A stretch of 64,000 nt of DNA from Diaphorobacter nitroreducens (GTDB lineage: Bacteria > Pseudomonadota > Gammaproteobacteria > Burkholderiales > Burkholderiaceae_C), in assembly GCA_003755025.1 (NCBI GenBank), contig RJVL01000001.1:793112-857111 (forward strand). Reading direction: 5' to 3'. Each line of letters opens with the position of its first letter. The stretch's first letter is position 1. Positions 16,272 to 26,712 of this stretch are shown one piece after another. The translations under genes were made by a program, and so were the position numbers. The notes beneath the pieces were generated by a model. The model was not told the DNA's origin. It saw nothing but the letters and a program-made list of their open reading frames with translations, and made no database searches.

Positions 16272-18209
16272 TCAGGCTTCGACGATCATGCGCGTGCGCA
16301 TTTCCAGGTGCAGCGCATGGCAGAACGTGGAGCAGTAAGCCCAGAACACACCGGGCTTGTCGGCGATGAAGGTCACCGACTTCGTCTCCAACGGGTTGAT
16401 CACGAACTGGATGTTGTACTTGGGCACCGCGAAGCCGTGCGTCAAATCTTCGATCTTGTCGAGGTTCGTGAGGATCAGTGTGACTTCATCGCCCTTCTTG
16501 ACGGTGAATTCACGCAGGCTGAAGGCAGGGGCCTGCGACGTGAGCTTCACCGTGACCTTCTTGCCGTTGCGGAAGACGCCGGATTCCTTGGCGTCCTTGA
16601 CGGCCAGCGGGAACTCGTCCAGGTCGTAGACCTGCTTGGGCTTCACGATGTCACGCTTGAAGATGATGAAGTCGTGGGGCTCGCCGCGCACTGGGTGGTC
16701 GGCCAGCAGCACCATCTTGTCGCCCGAGATGTCGATCAACTGCTCGTTCTCGGGGTGGAAGGGGCCCACCGGCAGGAAACGGTCCTTGGAGAACTTGCAA
16801 CCCACGGCGAGGAACTTGCCGTCAGCGGCCACGGTTTCCGAGTGCGTGGCATTGATGTGCCCAGGCTGGTAGTGCACGTCCAGGCGGTCCACGACGTAGG
16901 TGGCGTTCTTGTCACCCTTGTGGAAGGCGATGGCCTTGTCGATGTTCCACTTGACGATCTGGCTGTCCAGGAACAGCGTGGTGTAGGCGTTGCCGCGGCC
17001 GTCGAAGGCGGTGTGCAGCGGGCCCAGGCCGATTTCCACCTCGGCGACGATGGCGTCGTCGAGCTTCTCGCTCTTGCCGTCGAACCAGTCCAGCACCTTG
17101 GCCAGTTCGATCACGGTGGCCGTGGGCGACAGCTTGCCGGCGCAGATGAAGTACTTCTGGTCGGGGCTGGCGTTCACGCCGTGCGGGTTCTTGGGAACGC
17201 TCACATAGGCGGTGAGAGCGGTCTTGGCATCCTTGTTGGCTTCGCGGGTGCCGTCCACCACGGGCACCTTGGACGTGCCGTAGGTCTTGAACTTGCCGGC
17301 CTTCACGGCTTCTTCGATGCGGGCAATGTTGAAGAACAGGCAGGCGTCGCGCTCGGCCGACATCATGTCTTCGTAGTGCACACCGTTCTCGGTGTTGTAC
17401 TGGTTGGTCGCTGCCAGCTTGCCGTCGAACGACGTGGCCGTCAGGTCGCAGTTGCCGTCGATCAGGACCTGCCAGCGCACTTCCATGGTCTCGGCATCCA
17501 CGCAGGTGAACATCGAGCGGTACTTCTCGGTGGCGTTCACATCCTTGCCGTCGTTGGGCAGGGGAATGCCGAATTCAGCGCCGCAGAACACGCGCGTGGT
17601 GTAGTTGATGTTGGGATCGACCGGATCGCGCTTGTCGGGGAAGATGCCGTGGAAGCCCTGCACGTTGGGCAGCTCGGTGATCTTGTCGCAGATGAAGTAG
17701 TCCAGGCGGATGCGGGCGATGCGGCTGTTGATCTTGTCGTTGACCCAGGCGTAACGACCGTCGTAGTTGCCGTCCTTGTACGAGCCGTGCAAGTGGTGGG
17801 TGTCCGCCACGGTGTAGCGCAGGCTGCCGTCGGGCTTGGTGCCCATCACGGCCTTGGATTCATTGGTGATGCCCCAGCCCACGAGGGCGTCAGGCACGAA
17901 GCAGGGAATGCGCAGGAGTTCACGACCAGAGGGCAGGCCCAGCACGCGAACGTCGCCGTTGTGGCCGCCGCTCCAAAGACCGTAGTAGGTATCGAGCTCA
18001 CCGGGCTTGAGGTGCACGTTGGCGCCGGCGTGGGCGGCAGCGGGGGCGGGTGCCGGCGCAGGGGTGCCGGATGCTGCAGGGGCGGCTGCGGGCTTGTCGT
18101 TGCACGCGGCAACGCCCACGGTCAGTCCTGCCAAAGCAGCGGTATTGATGAACCGGCGGCGTCCCATGCCGACGGTTTCAGGGTTCAGGCTCTCTCTCTT
18201 GTCGCTCAT
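16272..18209 (-). CDS. nosZ: Nitrous oxide reductase NosZ, clade I (Tat type)
   Basis: A 645-residue enzyme that reduces N2O to N2 in the periplasm. The N-terminus has a Tat motif (GRRRFINTAALAGL, residues 16-29), followed directly by VAAC at 33-36, which fits a lipobox, and an Ala/Pro-rich linker to residue ~62. The beta-propeller starts at LDTYYGLWSGGHNGDVRVLG. CuZ His ligands are visible in ADTHHLHGS, NPHGV, GPLHTAF, PGHINATHSE and EPHDFI. The C-terminal cupredoxin domain carries the CuA site CSTFCHALHLEM. Start at ATG 18209; a longer frame lacks support. It comes before nosR, unlike the nosRZDFYL order of Pseudomonas and Paracoccus. Confidence 0.97.
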   Translation of the reverse strand: MSDKRESLNPETVGMGRRRFINTAALAGLTVGVAACNDKPAAAPAASGTPAPAPAPAAAHAGANVHLKPGELDTYYGLWSGGHNGDVRVLGLPSGRELLRIPCFVPDALVGWGITNESKAVMGTKPDGSLRYTVADTHHLHGSYKDGNYDGRYAWVNDKINSRIARIRLDYFICDKITELPNVQGFHGIFPDKRDPVDPNINYTTRVFCGAEFGIPLPNDGKDVNATEKYRSMFTCVDAETMEVRWQVLIDGNCDLTATSFDGKLAATNQYNTENGVHYEDMMSAERDACLFFNIARIEEAVKAGKFKTYGTSKVPVVDGTREANKDAKTALTAYVSVPKNPHGVNASPDQKYFICAGKLSPTATVIELAKVLDWFDGKSEKLDDAIVAEVEIGLGPLHTAFDGRGNAYTTLFLDSQIVKWNIDKAIAFHKGDKNATYVVDRLDVHYQPGHINATHSETVAADGKFLAVGCKFSKDRFLPVGPFHPENEQLIDISGDKMVLLADHPVRGEPHDFIIFKRDIVKPKQVYDLDEFPLAVKDAKESGVFRNGKKVTVKLTSQAPAFSLREFTVKKGDEVTLILTNLDKIEDLTHGFAVPKYNIQFVINPLETKSVTFIADKPGVFWAYCSTFCHALHLEMRTRMIVEA

Positions 18210-18220
18210 GATGTCCTCTT

Positions 18221-18586
18221 TCAGGTAGTGCAAGCGGAAAATGGGGGCGCGCGCGCAGGTGGTGGCGCGGCCGTGGGGGCAACGGCCACCACACGAGGCG
18301 GTGGCAGGGGTACGGAATGGGTGATGGGCCAGCCCGGCACGGTCAGTACGGCGGGTTGCGGCGGTTCCATGCTGGGCAGGCACAGCGAGCAGTCCATGCC
18401 CAGGGTGTCGAGCACGGCATTGCTACCGGCATGGTGAACCACCAAGGTGGCGCCGCTGGCACTGGAACAGACCAGTTCCATGGTGCGCGGCTGAATGAGG
18501 GGGGAGGCCAGTGCCGCCCCAAAACCAAGGACGAACCACGCCACTGCCCACCAGCGTAGGAGGTTCAGGGAGCGGAGTTTATCCAT
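18221..18586 (-). CDS. Small DUF2946-like exported protein leading the nos operon
   Basis: A 121-residue protein with an N-terminal signal or membrane segment (residues ~10-28: LRWWAVAWFVLGFGAALAS). A middle motif, LGMDCSLCLPSM, is followed by a Pro/Ala-rich tail. The CSLC pair resembles the conserved Cys motif of DUF2946 proteins, which often lie beside copper genes; I am not certain of the family. It ends 11 bases before nosZ and is the first gene after the FNR-type box, so it is probably the first gene of the nos transcript. A copper-related role is inference. Confidence 0.65.
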   Translation of the reverse strand: MDKLRSLNLLRWWAVAWFVLGFGAALASPLIQPRTMELVCSSASGATLVVHHAGSNAVLDTLGMDCSLCLPSMEPPQPAVLTVPGWPITHSVPLPPPRVVAVAPTAAPPPARAPPFSACTT

Positions 18587-18675
18587 GGCGGAAGTATGGG
18601 CTCTAACGGCGCGTGTTGGAAGCCACCTCTGTGGTGACAGTGCCTAAATGTTCACTTTGAATGTTTCTTTCGATG

Positions 18676-18689
18676 TTGATTTACATCAA
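18676..18689. promoter_or_regulatory. FNR/DNR-type binding site between the divergent nos units
   Basis: TTGAT-ttac-ATCAA matches the FNR/NNR/DNR consensus TTGAT-N4-ATCAA at all ten positions. It lies about 90 bases upstream of the DUF2946-nosZ operon start codon and about 113 bases upstream of the cytochrome start codon. Known FNR-family regulators bind such sites to switch on nos genes at low oxygen or with NO. No strong -10 hexamer is obvious at the ideal spacing on either side, so the direction of control is unclear. Confidence 0.8.
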
Positions 18690-18801
18690 ATGAATGATTC
18701 TGGAAACTACCAAACTGACGACCCATTGAAGGGCAGGCTCGTTGCATGGGGCGCAGGCTAAGATGCCCTTTTGGTTTTGGACGTCAACAAGAAAGGCTTT
18801 C

Positions 18802-19242
18802 ATGAAAAAGACATCTCTCACGATGGCGCTGGCCGCCGCAACCCTGCTGCTCGCCGCCTGTGGCAAAAACGACGCTCCGGCGCCCGCGCCTGCTCCTGCA
18901 CCCGCTGCGCAAGCACCGGCTCCCGCGCCTACCCCTGCTCCCGCGCCAGCCGCTCAAGCACCTGCCGCCGCCCCCGCGACGGCGGAGAACACCGTCGGTA
19001 AGAGCGTGTACGGCAAAACCTGCGCTATGTGCCATGCGGCCGGCGTTGCAGGGGCTCCCAAGCCTGGCGATAAGGCCGATTGGGCGCCGCGTATTGCCCA
19101 GGGCAAGGACACGCTCTACAAGCACGCCATCGAAGGCTTCACCGGCAGCAAGGGCATGATGCCCGCGCGCGGCGGCGCGGCTTCGCTGAGCGATGACGAA
19201 GTGAAGGCCGCCGTGGATTTCATGGCTGACCAGTCGATGTAA
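18802..19242 (+). CDS. Cytochrome c5-like lipoprotein with Ala/Pro-rich linker
   Basis: A 146-residue protein. The signal peptide ends at the lipobox LLAAC (Cys 20). A ~45-residue linker of nearly pure Ala/Pro/Gln follows, with a duplicated PAPAPAAQAP unit. The globular domain starts at TVGKSVYGKTCAMCHAAG with the heme motif CAMCH and a likely axial Met in KGMMPARGG. This is the class I, cytochrome c5 type. It is divergent from nosZ across a shared FNR-type box and is followed by apbE, so it may donate electrons to NosZ or take part in NosR-linked transfer. Start at ATG 18802 with AAAGG upstream. Confidence 0.85.
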   Translation: MKKTSLTMALAAATLLLAACGKNDAPAPAPAPAPAAQAPAPAPTPAPAPAAQAPAAAPATAENTVGKSVYGKTCAMCHAAGVAGAPKPGDKADWAPRIAQGKDTLYKHAIEGFTGSKGMMPARGGAASLSDDEVKAAVDFMADQSM

Positions 19243-19260
19243 GGACCGGAGGGGCTCGCG

Positions 19261-20349
19261 ATGAACTCAGATCGGTGCATGCCGGCGGTAGGCAACCGGT
19301 GGACGCGGCGGCGCTTCGCCCTTGCGCTGCCGCTGCTGGGCGCGCTGGCGTACCTCGACCCGCGCCAGGCTTTGGCTGGCATGGTGGAGGGCGCGCAGCC
19401 CCTGATGCGCGCGAGCCGTACCCTCATGGGCACACGCGTGGACATCGCGGCTGCCGTTGGCAATGGCCGCGATGCCGGCGCTGTGCAGCAGGCGATGCTG
19501 CACGCGTTCGCGGAAATGGAGCGCCTGGAGGCGCTTATGAGCCGTTACCGGGAGGGCAGCGACGTGGCGCGGCTCGGCGCGGCCGCCGGCCGGCATGCCG
19601 TGCACGTGGCCCCGGAAGTGATGCAGGTGCTGCGCACGGCGCGTCGCCTGCACCAAGAAAGTGCTGGCGCCTTTGATCCCACCGTCGGTGCACTGCGGGG
19701 CTGGCATTTTGAGCCAGGCCACGAAGCCGCGCCGGCACCTGAGGAGATCGCTCAGGCGCTGCGTTTGGTGAACGCGCGCCACCTCGTGCTGGACGAGCGC
19801 GCAGGAACGGCCTACCTTGCGCGGCCGGGCATGGGGTTGGATCTGGGCGGCGTGGCGAAGCTACCTATTTTGCAGGCGGGCTTGCAAGTGTTGGAGCGCG
19901 CTGGCGTCACGGATGCGCTGGTCAACGGCGGTGGCGATGTCCTGGTCATGGGCCGGCAGCACGACCGTCCCTGGCGTGTGGGCGTGCGCAATCCCTCCGC
20001 TCCGGCGCAGCTGCTGGGCGTACTGGAGCTGCAAGGGCGCGGCGTGGTGGCATCGTCCGGCGACTACGAGCGGGGCTTCCTGCGTGCAGGACGCCGCCTG
20101 CACCATGTGCTCAACCCCCGCACGGGTTGGCCCACGGAAGGTGTGCCTGGCGTGGCGCTCATGGCCGAGCGTATCGAAGACGTCAACGGCTGGGGCACGG
20201 CGCTGATGGTCCAGGGACCTGCGGCAGCACCTGCATGGCATGCGGGCCACGCACATGTCGAAGCCCTCGTGGCGAGCGCTGATGGCACGCGCTGGAGTTC
20301 CCCTGGAATGCTCGCCGCGCTGCGACCAGTGCCGGCGCGCGCAGGATGA
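19261..20349 (+). CDS. apbE: FAD:protein FMN transferase, ApbE/NosX type
   Basis: A 362-residue periplasmic protein with a twin-Arg signal (TRRRFALALPLLGALAY). Family marks are RTLMGTRVDI, the LDLGGVAK segment, ALVNGGGDVLVMG, VASSGDYERGF and HHVLNPRTGWPT. ApbE attaches FMN to Thr in S-G-A-T-type motifs; NosR encoded nearby has exactly such a motif, so NosR is the likely target. This matches the role of NosX in other denitrifiers. After LDLGGVAK the usual GYAVD is replaced by LPILQ, a local departure from the common form. Start at ATG 19261 with GGAGG eight bases upstream, 18 bases after the cytochrome gene. Confidence 0.88.
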   Translation: MNSDRCMPAVGNRWTRRRFALALPLLGALAYLDPRQALAGMVEGAQPLMRASRTLMGTRVDIAAAVGNGRDAGAVQQAMLHAFAEMERLEALMSRYREGSDVARLGAAAGRHAVHVAPEVMQVLRTARRLHQESAGAFDPTVGALRGWHFEPGHEAAPAPEEIAQALRLVNARHLVLDERAGTAYLARPGMGLDLGGVAKLPILQAGLQVLERAGVTDALVNGGGDVLVMGRQHDRPWRVGVRNPSAPAQLLGVLELQGRGVVASSGDYERGFLRAGRRLHHVLNPRTGWPTEGVPGVALMAERIEDVNGWGTALMVQGPAAAPAWHAGHAHVEALVASADGTRWSSPGMLAALRPVPARAG

Positions 20350-20353
20350 AAAC

Positions 20354-20394
20354 GCTTTCTTCGCGGGCCAGCGGCGCCGCGAAGAAGGCTTTTG
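20354..20394. terminator. Terminator after apbE, possibly two-way
   Basis: A 13-base stem with one G-U pair (20354-20366 with 20377-20389) is followed by TTTT on the plus strand. On the minus strand it is followed by gtttt. It lies between the convergent apbE and apaH genes. Confidence 0.75.
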
Positions 20395-20412
20395 GCGATT
20401 TGCGGCTCAACT

Positions 20413-20460
20413 GACGGAACAGCAAGCGCTCCAAGCTATATTGTTGATAGCGTGCCTAGG
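20413..20460. repeat. Partial palindromic element at the apaH 3' end
   Basis: AAGCGCT followed by GCTAT-attgttg-ATAGC and a tail cctaggca. It is a degenerate or rearranged copy of the family. The apaH stop codon (20456-20458) falls within its tail. Confidence 0.5.
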
Positions 20461-21301
20461 CACCGGGCATTTGCGCCTGCGGGCATTCCACGTGGTAGCG
20501 CTCGCGGTCGGCCAGTGTCGTGCCGAAACGCACCGCGCTCAGACAGCCGCCCCACACGCACCCGGTGTCCAGCCCGAGGACGTCCGCCCGATCCAGCCAG
20601 CCCAACGTGGACCAGTGGCCAAAGGCGATCAGTGTGTTCAGCGTGCGACGTCCGGGTGCGTCAAACCACGGCACCAGCCCTGGAGGCGCCTCGGAGGCGC
20701 TTTCGGTGCTCTCGAAATCCATACGGCCCTCGGGTGAGCAAAAGCGCATGCGCGTGAGCGCATTCACGATCACGCGCAGGCGGTCCGTTCCCTGAAGTTC
20801 CGGGCTCCACAGGTCGGGAGAATTCCCGTACATCTGTTGCAGAAAACCGGCGAACTCCTGGCTTTGCAGGACGGCTTCGACTTCGCCGGCATATGCCAAC
20901 GTCTCCTCTGCCGTCCATTGTGGCAACACGCCGGCATGCACCATCAGCAGGTCGCCGCCGCCATGGTGCACACGCCGCGCCAGCGGCTGGTGCCTCAGCC
21001 ATTCGAGCATCTCGTCCCGATCCGGTGCCAGCAGGATGCCTTGCAGCGTGTCGCGCCGCGACGGTCGGCGCGTGCCGTAGGCGGCAGCGAGCAGGTGCAA
21101 ATCATGGTTGCCCAGTAGGGGCCGCACGCTGTCTCCGAGGGTGATACATCGGCGCAGCACTGCGGTGGAGTCCGGGCCGCGGTTCACCAGATCACCCAGC
21201 ACGTACAACGTGTCCCGGCTGGGAGAGAATCCAATGGTGGCGAGCAGGCGTTCAAAGGCGTTGTCGCAACCCTGGATGTCGCCCACACAATATAGAGCCA
21301 T
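20456..21301 (-). CDS. apaH: Symmetrical bis(5'-nucleosyl)-tetraphosphatase
   Basis: A 281-residue calcineurin-like phosphoesterase that splits Ap4A to two ADP. Metal-binding motifs are CVGDIQGC (D-x-Q/H form typical of ApaH), LGDLVNRGPDS, LLGNHDLH and the later HAGVLPQW and FGHWSTLG. Length matches the Escherichia coli enzyme. It starts at ATG 21301. It is convergent with apbE and divergent from the H-NS-like gene. Confidence 0.95.
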   Translation of the reverse strand: MALYCVGDIQGCDNAFERLLATIGFSPSRDTLYVLGDLVNRGPDSTAVLRRCITLGDSVRPLLGNHDLHLLAAAYGTRRPSRRDTLQGILLAPDRDEMLEWLRHQPLARRVHHGGGDLLMVHAGVLPQWTAEETLAYAGEVEAVLQSQEFAGFLQQMYGNSPDLWSPELQGTDRLRVIVNALTRMRFCSPEGRMDFESTESASEAPPGLVPWFDAPGRRTLNTLIAFGHWSTLGWLDRADVLGLDTGCVWGGCLSAVRFGTTLADRERYHVECPQAQMPGA

Positions 21302-21640
21302 ATTCTTAGAACAGAGTCAGGAGAAGCGGCGATTGTGCTCGCCAACTGGGTGGAATCGGTGGTTATTTGAAGGGCTATGCGACGCTGGCAAAGTGCTGCG
21401 CAAACCAGAAGCGTTAGTAACTAGTTGAATCAAATCACCATTTTGGTGCAAGCAATGATACGGATGCATTTGTGCACCTGCGCGAGAAAAGGTTCCTTGA
21501 GGGTGTCCATGAGAGGTAGTGATCTGGGCTGGGGTTGTTCGTTGCTTTTTTATGCGGCCAATTGCCATGAACTTGTAACGGGATTGGGTTTAGGACTTTA
21601 TAATCCGCGTGCCCATTAATCCTTAACGCTCCATACCTCC
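21302..21640. promoter_or_regulatory. A/T-richer intergenic region upstream of the H-NS-like gene and apaH
   Basis: This 339-base gap has no convincing gene. It holds the -10 hexamer TATAAT at 21599-21604, 36 bases before the H-NS-like start; the best -35-like sequence (TTGTAA, 21573-21578) is too far away at 20 bases. A small dyad CACC-atttt-GGTG and the palindrome AACTAGTT are also present. The lower GC content than the surrounding genes would suit autoregulation by an H-NS-like protein; that is inference. Confidence 0.5.
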
Positions 21641-21937
21641 ATGACCGTCAGCTACAAAGAACTGTTGAAACAGCGTGAAGCCCTTGAGCAGCAAATCACC
21701 GAGGCGCGACGCCGTGAATTGACGGCTGCTATCTCGCAGGTGCGTGAACTGGTGGCGGAATATGGCCTGACGCAGCAGGATGTGTTCCCTGCAGGCCGCA
21801 CGGGCCGCGTTTCTGCAACCAGTGGAACCAAGGTCGCGCCCAAATACCGCGACCCCGCCACGGGCCAGACCTGGACGGGCCGCGGCAAGGCGCCGAAATG
21901 GATTCAAAACGAAGACCGCGAGAAGTTCGCTATTTGA
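21641..21937 (+). CDS. H-NS-like nucleoid-associated protein
   Basis: A 98-residue protein with the two-part H-NS plan. An N-terminal coiled-coil oligomerisation part is seen (YKELLKQREALEQQI, residues ~5-40). A C-terminal DNA-binding part follows with YRDPATGQTWTGRGKAPKWI, containing the TWTGRGKAP form of the conserved Q/RGR loop that enters the minor groove. Such short BpH3/Bph-type proteins are common in Burkholderiales, often in several copies per genome. It is single-gene, with its own TATAAT promoter and a following terminator. Confidence 0.9.
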   Translation: MTVSYKELLKQREALEQQITEARRRELTAAISQVRELVAEYGLTQQDVFPAGRTGRVSATSGTKVAPKYRDPATGQTWTGRGKAPKWIQNEDREKFAI

Positions 21938-22009
21938 ACACCACGTGGCGGCGCGGCTCGGCGCAATTCTCCGGGCTGACCTAACCGCTGTTTTGCGTGT
22001 GATTTGAAG

Positions 22010-22040
22010 AACCCGCTGGGGCGTGGCCTTGGCGGGTTTT
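22010..22040 (+). terminator. Intrinsic terminator after the H-NS-like gene
   Basis: The stem AACCCGC/GCGGGTT (22010-22016 with 22032-22038) is followed by TT(TT). It starts 73 bases after the stop codon. Confidence 0.6.
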
Positions 22041-22327
22041 GTCGCTTATGAGGGGCGCAGTATTCGTGGCGCGGTGCGCGGCAATATGGTGGGCGCGTCA
22101 AAGGCCCCCGCTGATGTCAGACACTCGGTAAAGTGGCCCACGCACCGATTAACGGATACGGTGCAGGAGCGCTGTACCGGTGCTTTCTGGCCGCGCCGCG
22201 ACCGCAGAACGCGTATTCATTTAAATCCGATTGCCCCCAGCGTGGGGTAAAGGTATTTCGCGATGCGTTGGCTCTGCAGTGTGGCGCTGCCAAAATGGGC
22301 TCTGTCGTTACCCACAGGAGTTCTTGT
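22041..22327 (+). promoter_or_regulatory. Upstream region of acnA
   Basis: This 287-base stretch has no convincing gene; an open frame from 22133 runs into acnA but has no family-like residues before 22328. It holds the inverted repeat GCACCG-N11-CGGTGC (22142-22164) and a nearby second CGGTGC, which might be regulatory. The acnA ribosome site AGGAG lies at about 22317. Confidence 0.35.
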
Positions 22328-25246
<2,919 letters not shown>

Positions 25247-25372
25247 TTCCATCTCTTAGGACGCGATGCTGCGGCCCCAGGCGGTGCGATCTGGTCTGCG
25301 CGCCGTGGGATTGCGCCATGCCTGGTGCGCCGCTGATAGCAGGGTGGCTGCCGGTGGGCGGACAATCGGTCC

Positions 25373-26617
25373 ATGCAGAAACAAGTCTTGATCGCAGGCG
25401 GTGGCATCGGAGGATTGGCTGCCGCCCTGGGTAGCTCGCGTGCCGGGTGGGAAGTGCGCCTCTTCGAGCGTGCCGCGGAGTTCACCGAGGTGGGCGCCGG
25501 CGTGCAGATCGGGCCGAACGTGGTGCGCCGGCTGCAGGCCTGGGGCCTGCAGGGGGCGCTGCAGGCCGTGGCCGCCTTCCCCGAGCGTCTGCAGGTGCGC
25601 AGTGCGCTCACCGGCGCTGAGTTGGCGGCGCTGCGCCTGGGTAACACCGCCATCGAGCGCTACGGCGCCGCCTACGCCACCATCCACCGTGCGGACCTGC
25701 ACGGCCTGCTGCTCGATGCATTGCGCGAGCGCACTGGTGTGCACCTGAACCTGGGCCATTCCATCGTGCACCATGCGCAAGACGGTGGCGTGGTCACCGT
25801 GCGCGTAGCGCGCCCCGGCCCGGGAAGCGACAGCGAGGGCGGTGCGCAAGATCTGCTGATCGAAGGCGATGCGCTCATCGGCGCCGACGGCCTGCGCAGC
25901 GGCACGCGCATGCGTTTGCTGGGTGAGACGCCCACGCGAGTCTCCGGTCACCTCGCCTACCGCGCCGTGGTGCGCCAGGACGCGCTACCCCAGGCGCTGC
26001 GCAGCCAGCAGGTGACCGCCTGGCTGGGGCCGCGTCTGCACGTGGTGCAGTACCCGCTGCGCCGTGGCGAATTGCTGAACGTGGTGGCCATCCGCCACGG
26101 GCAGCCGCCGGCCGACCTCGATTCCTGGGACCATGGCGCCAACGCGGCCGATCTGGAGGCCGCGCTGGCCCGCACCTGCACGCCGCTGCAGGACTTGATT
26201 CGCGCCGTGCCGCAGGCGGGCAGCGGCTGGCGCCTGTGGCCGCTGCTGGACCGCCCGCCCGTCGCCGGCCCGCAAGAGATGGCGCAGGGCTTGGTGGCTT
26301 TGCTGGGCGACGCGGCACACCCCATGCGGCCCTACCTGGCGCAAGGCGCCGGCATGGCCATCGAGGACGCGGCCGAGCTGCAGCGCGCCCTGGCCATGCA
26401 CGACCTGGAAGTGCCGCTGCGCCTGCGCCGTTACGCGCTCAACCGCTGGCAGCGCAACGCGCGCGTGCAGGAGCGCTCGCGGCGCAACGGGCGCATCTTC
26501 CATGCCACGGGCCTCGTGCGCTGGGGGCGCGACACGGCGTTGCGGCTGCTGGGAGAGCGGCTGCTGGACGTGCCCTGGCTCTACCGGGGCGACGGCTCCA
26601 GCGCCAGCTCGCTGTGA
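25373..26617 (+). CDS. FAD-dependent monooxygenase (salicylate hydroxylase-like)
   Basis: A 414-residue class A flavoprotein. It has the dinucleotide fold IAGGGIGGLAAAL at residues 6-18, the E-x-x-x-x-x-R style end of that fold, the DALIGADGLRS motif, and GDAAHPMRPYLAQGAGMAIEDA, which contacts FAD and is the family signature. It likely hydroxylates an aromatic or heteroaromatic acid using NAD(P)H and O2; the substrate cannot be told from sequence. It stands alone between acnA and a convergent MFS gene. Confidence 0.85.
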   Translation: MQKQVLIAGGGIGGLAAALGSSRAGWEVRLFERAAEFTEVGAGVQIGPNVVRRLQAWGLQGALQAVAAFPERLQVRSALTGAELAALRLGNTAIERYGAAYATIHRADLHGLLLDALRERTGVHLNLGHSIVHHAQDGGVVTVRVARPGPGSDSEGGAQDLLIEGDALIGADGLRSGTRMRLLGETPTRVSGHLAYRAVVRQDALPQALRSQQVTAWLGPRLHVVQYPLRRGELLNVVAIRHGQPPADLDSWDHGANAADLEAALARTCTPLQDLIRAVPQAGSGWRLWPLLDRPPVAGPQEMAQGLVALLGDAAHPMRPYLAQGAGMAIEDAAELQRALAMHDLEVPLRLRRYALNRWQRNARVQERSRRNGRIFHATGLVRWGRDTALRLLGERLLDVPWLYRGDGSSASSL

Positions 26618-26645
26618 AAGTGCGCTGGGGCAGTTGGCATGTGAC

Positions 26646-26712
26646 GCTATTTAATTGATAGCTATTTGCGCTTATCCTGTAAGAGATAACGGCAGATTTG
26701 ACTGCTATCTTT
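26646..26712. repeat. Dispersed palindromic element between the monooxygenase and MFS genes
   Basis: GCTAT-ttaattg-ATAGCtatTTGCGCTTatcctgtaAGaGataacgGCAgatttgacTGCTATC. The GCTAT..ATAGC arm and the GCGCTT half are clear; the second half-stem is degraded. The MFS gene stop (26705) lies in its tail. Confidence 0.6.

Noticed and set aside
16308..18437. A 709-codon open frame on the plus strand opposite nosZ
   Set aside because: It is antisense to a gene with full catalytic motifs. Its translation is rich in V, G, H, L and Q with no family motif; such frames are common in high-GC DNA with strong third-position bias.
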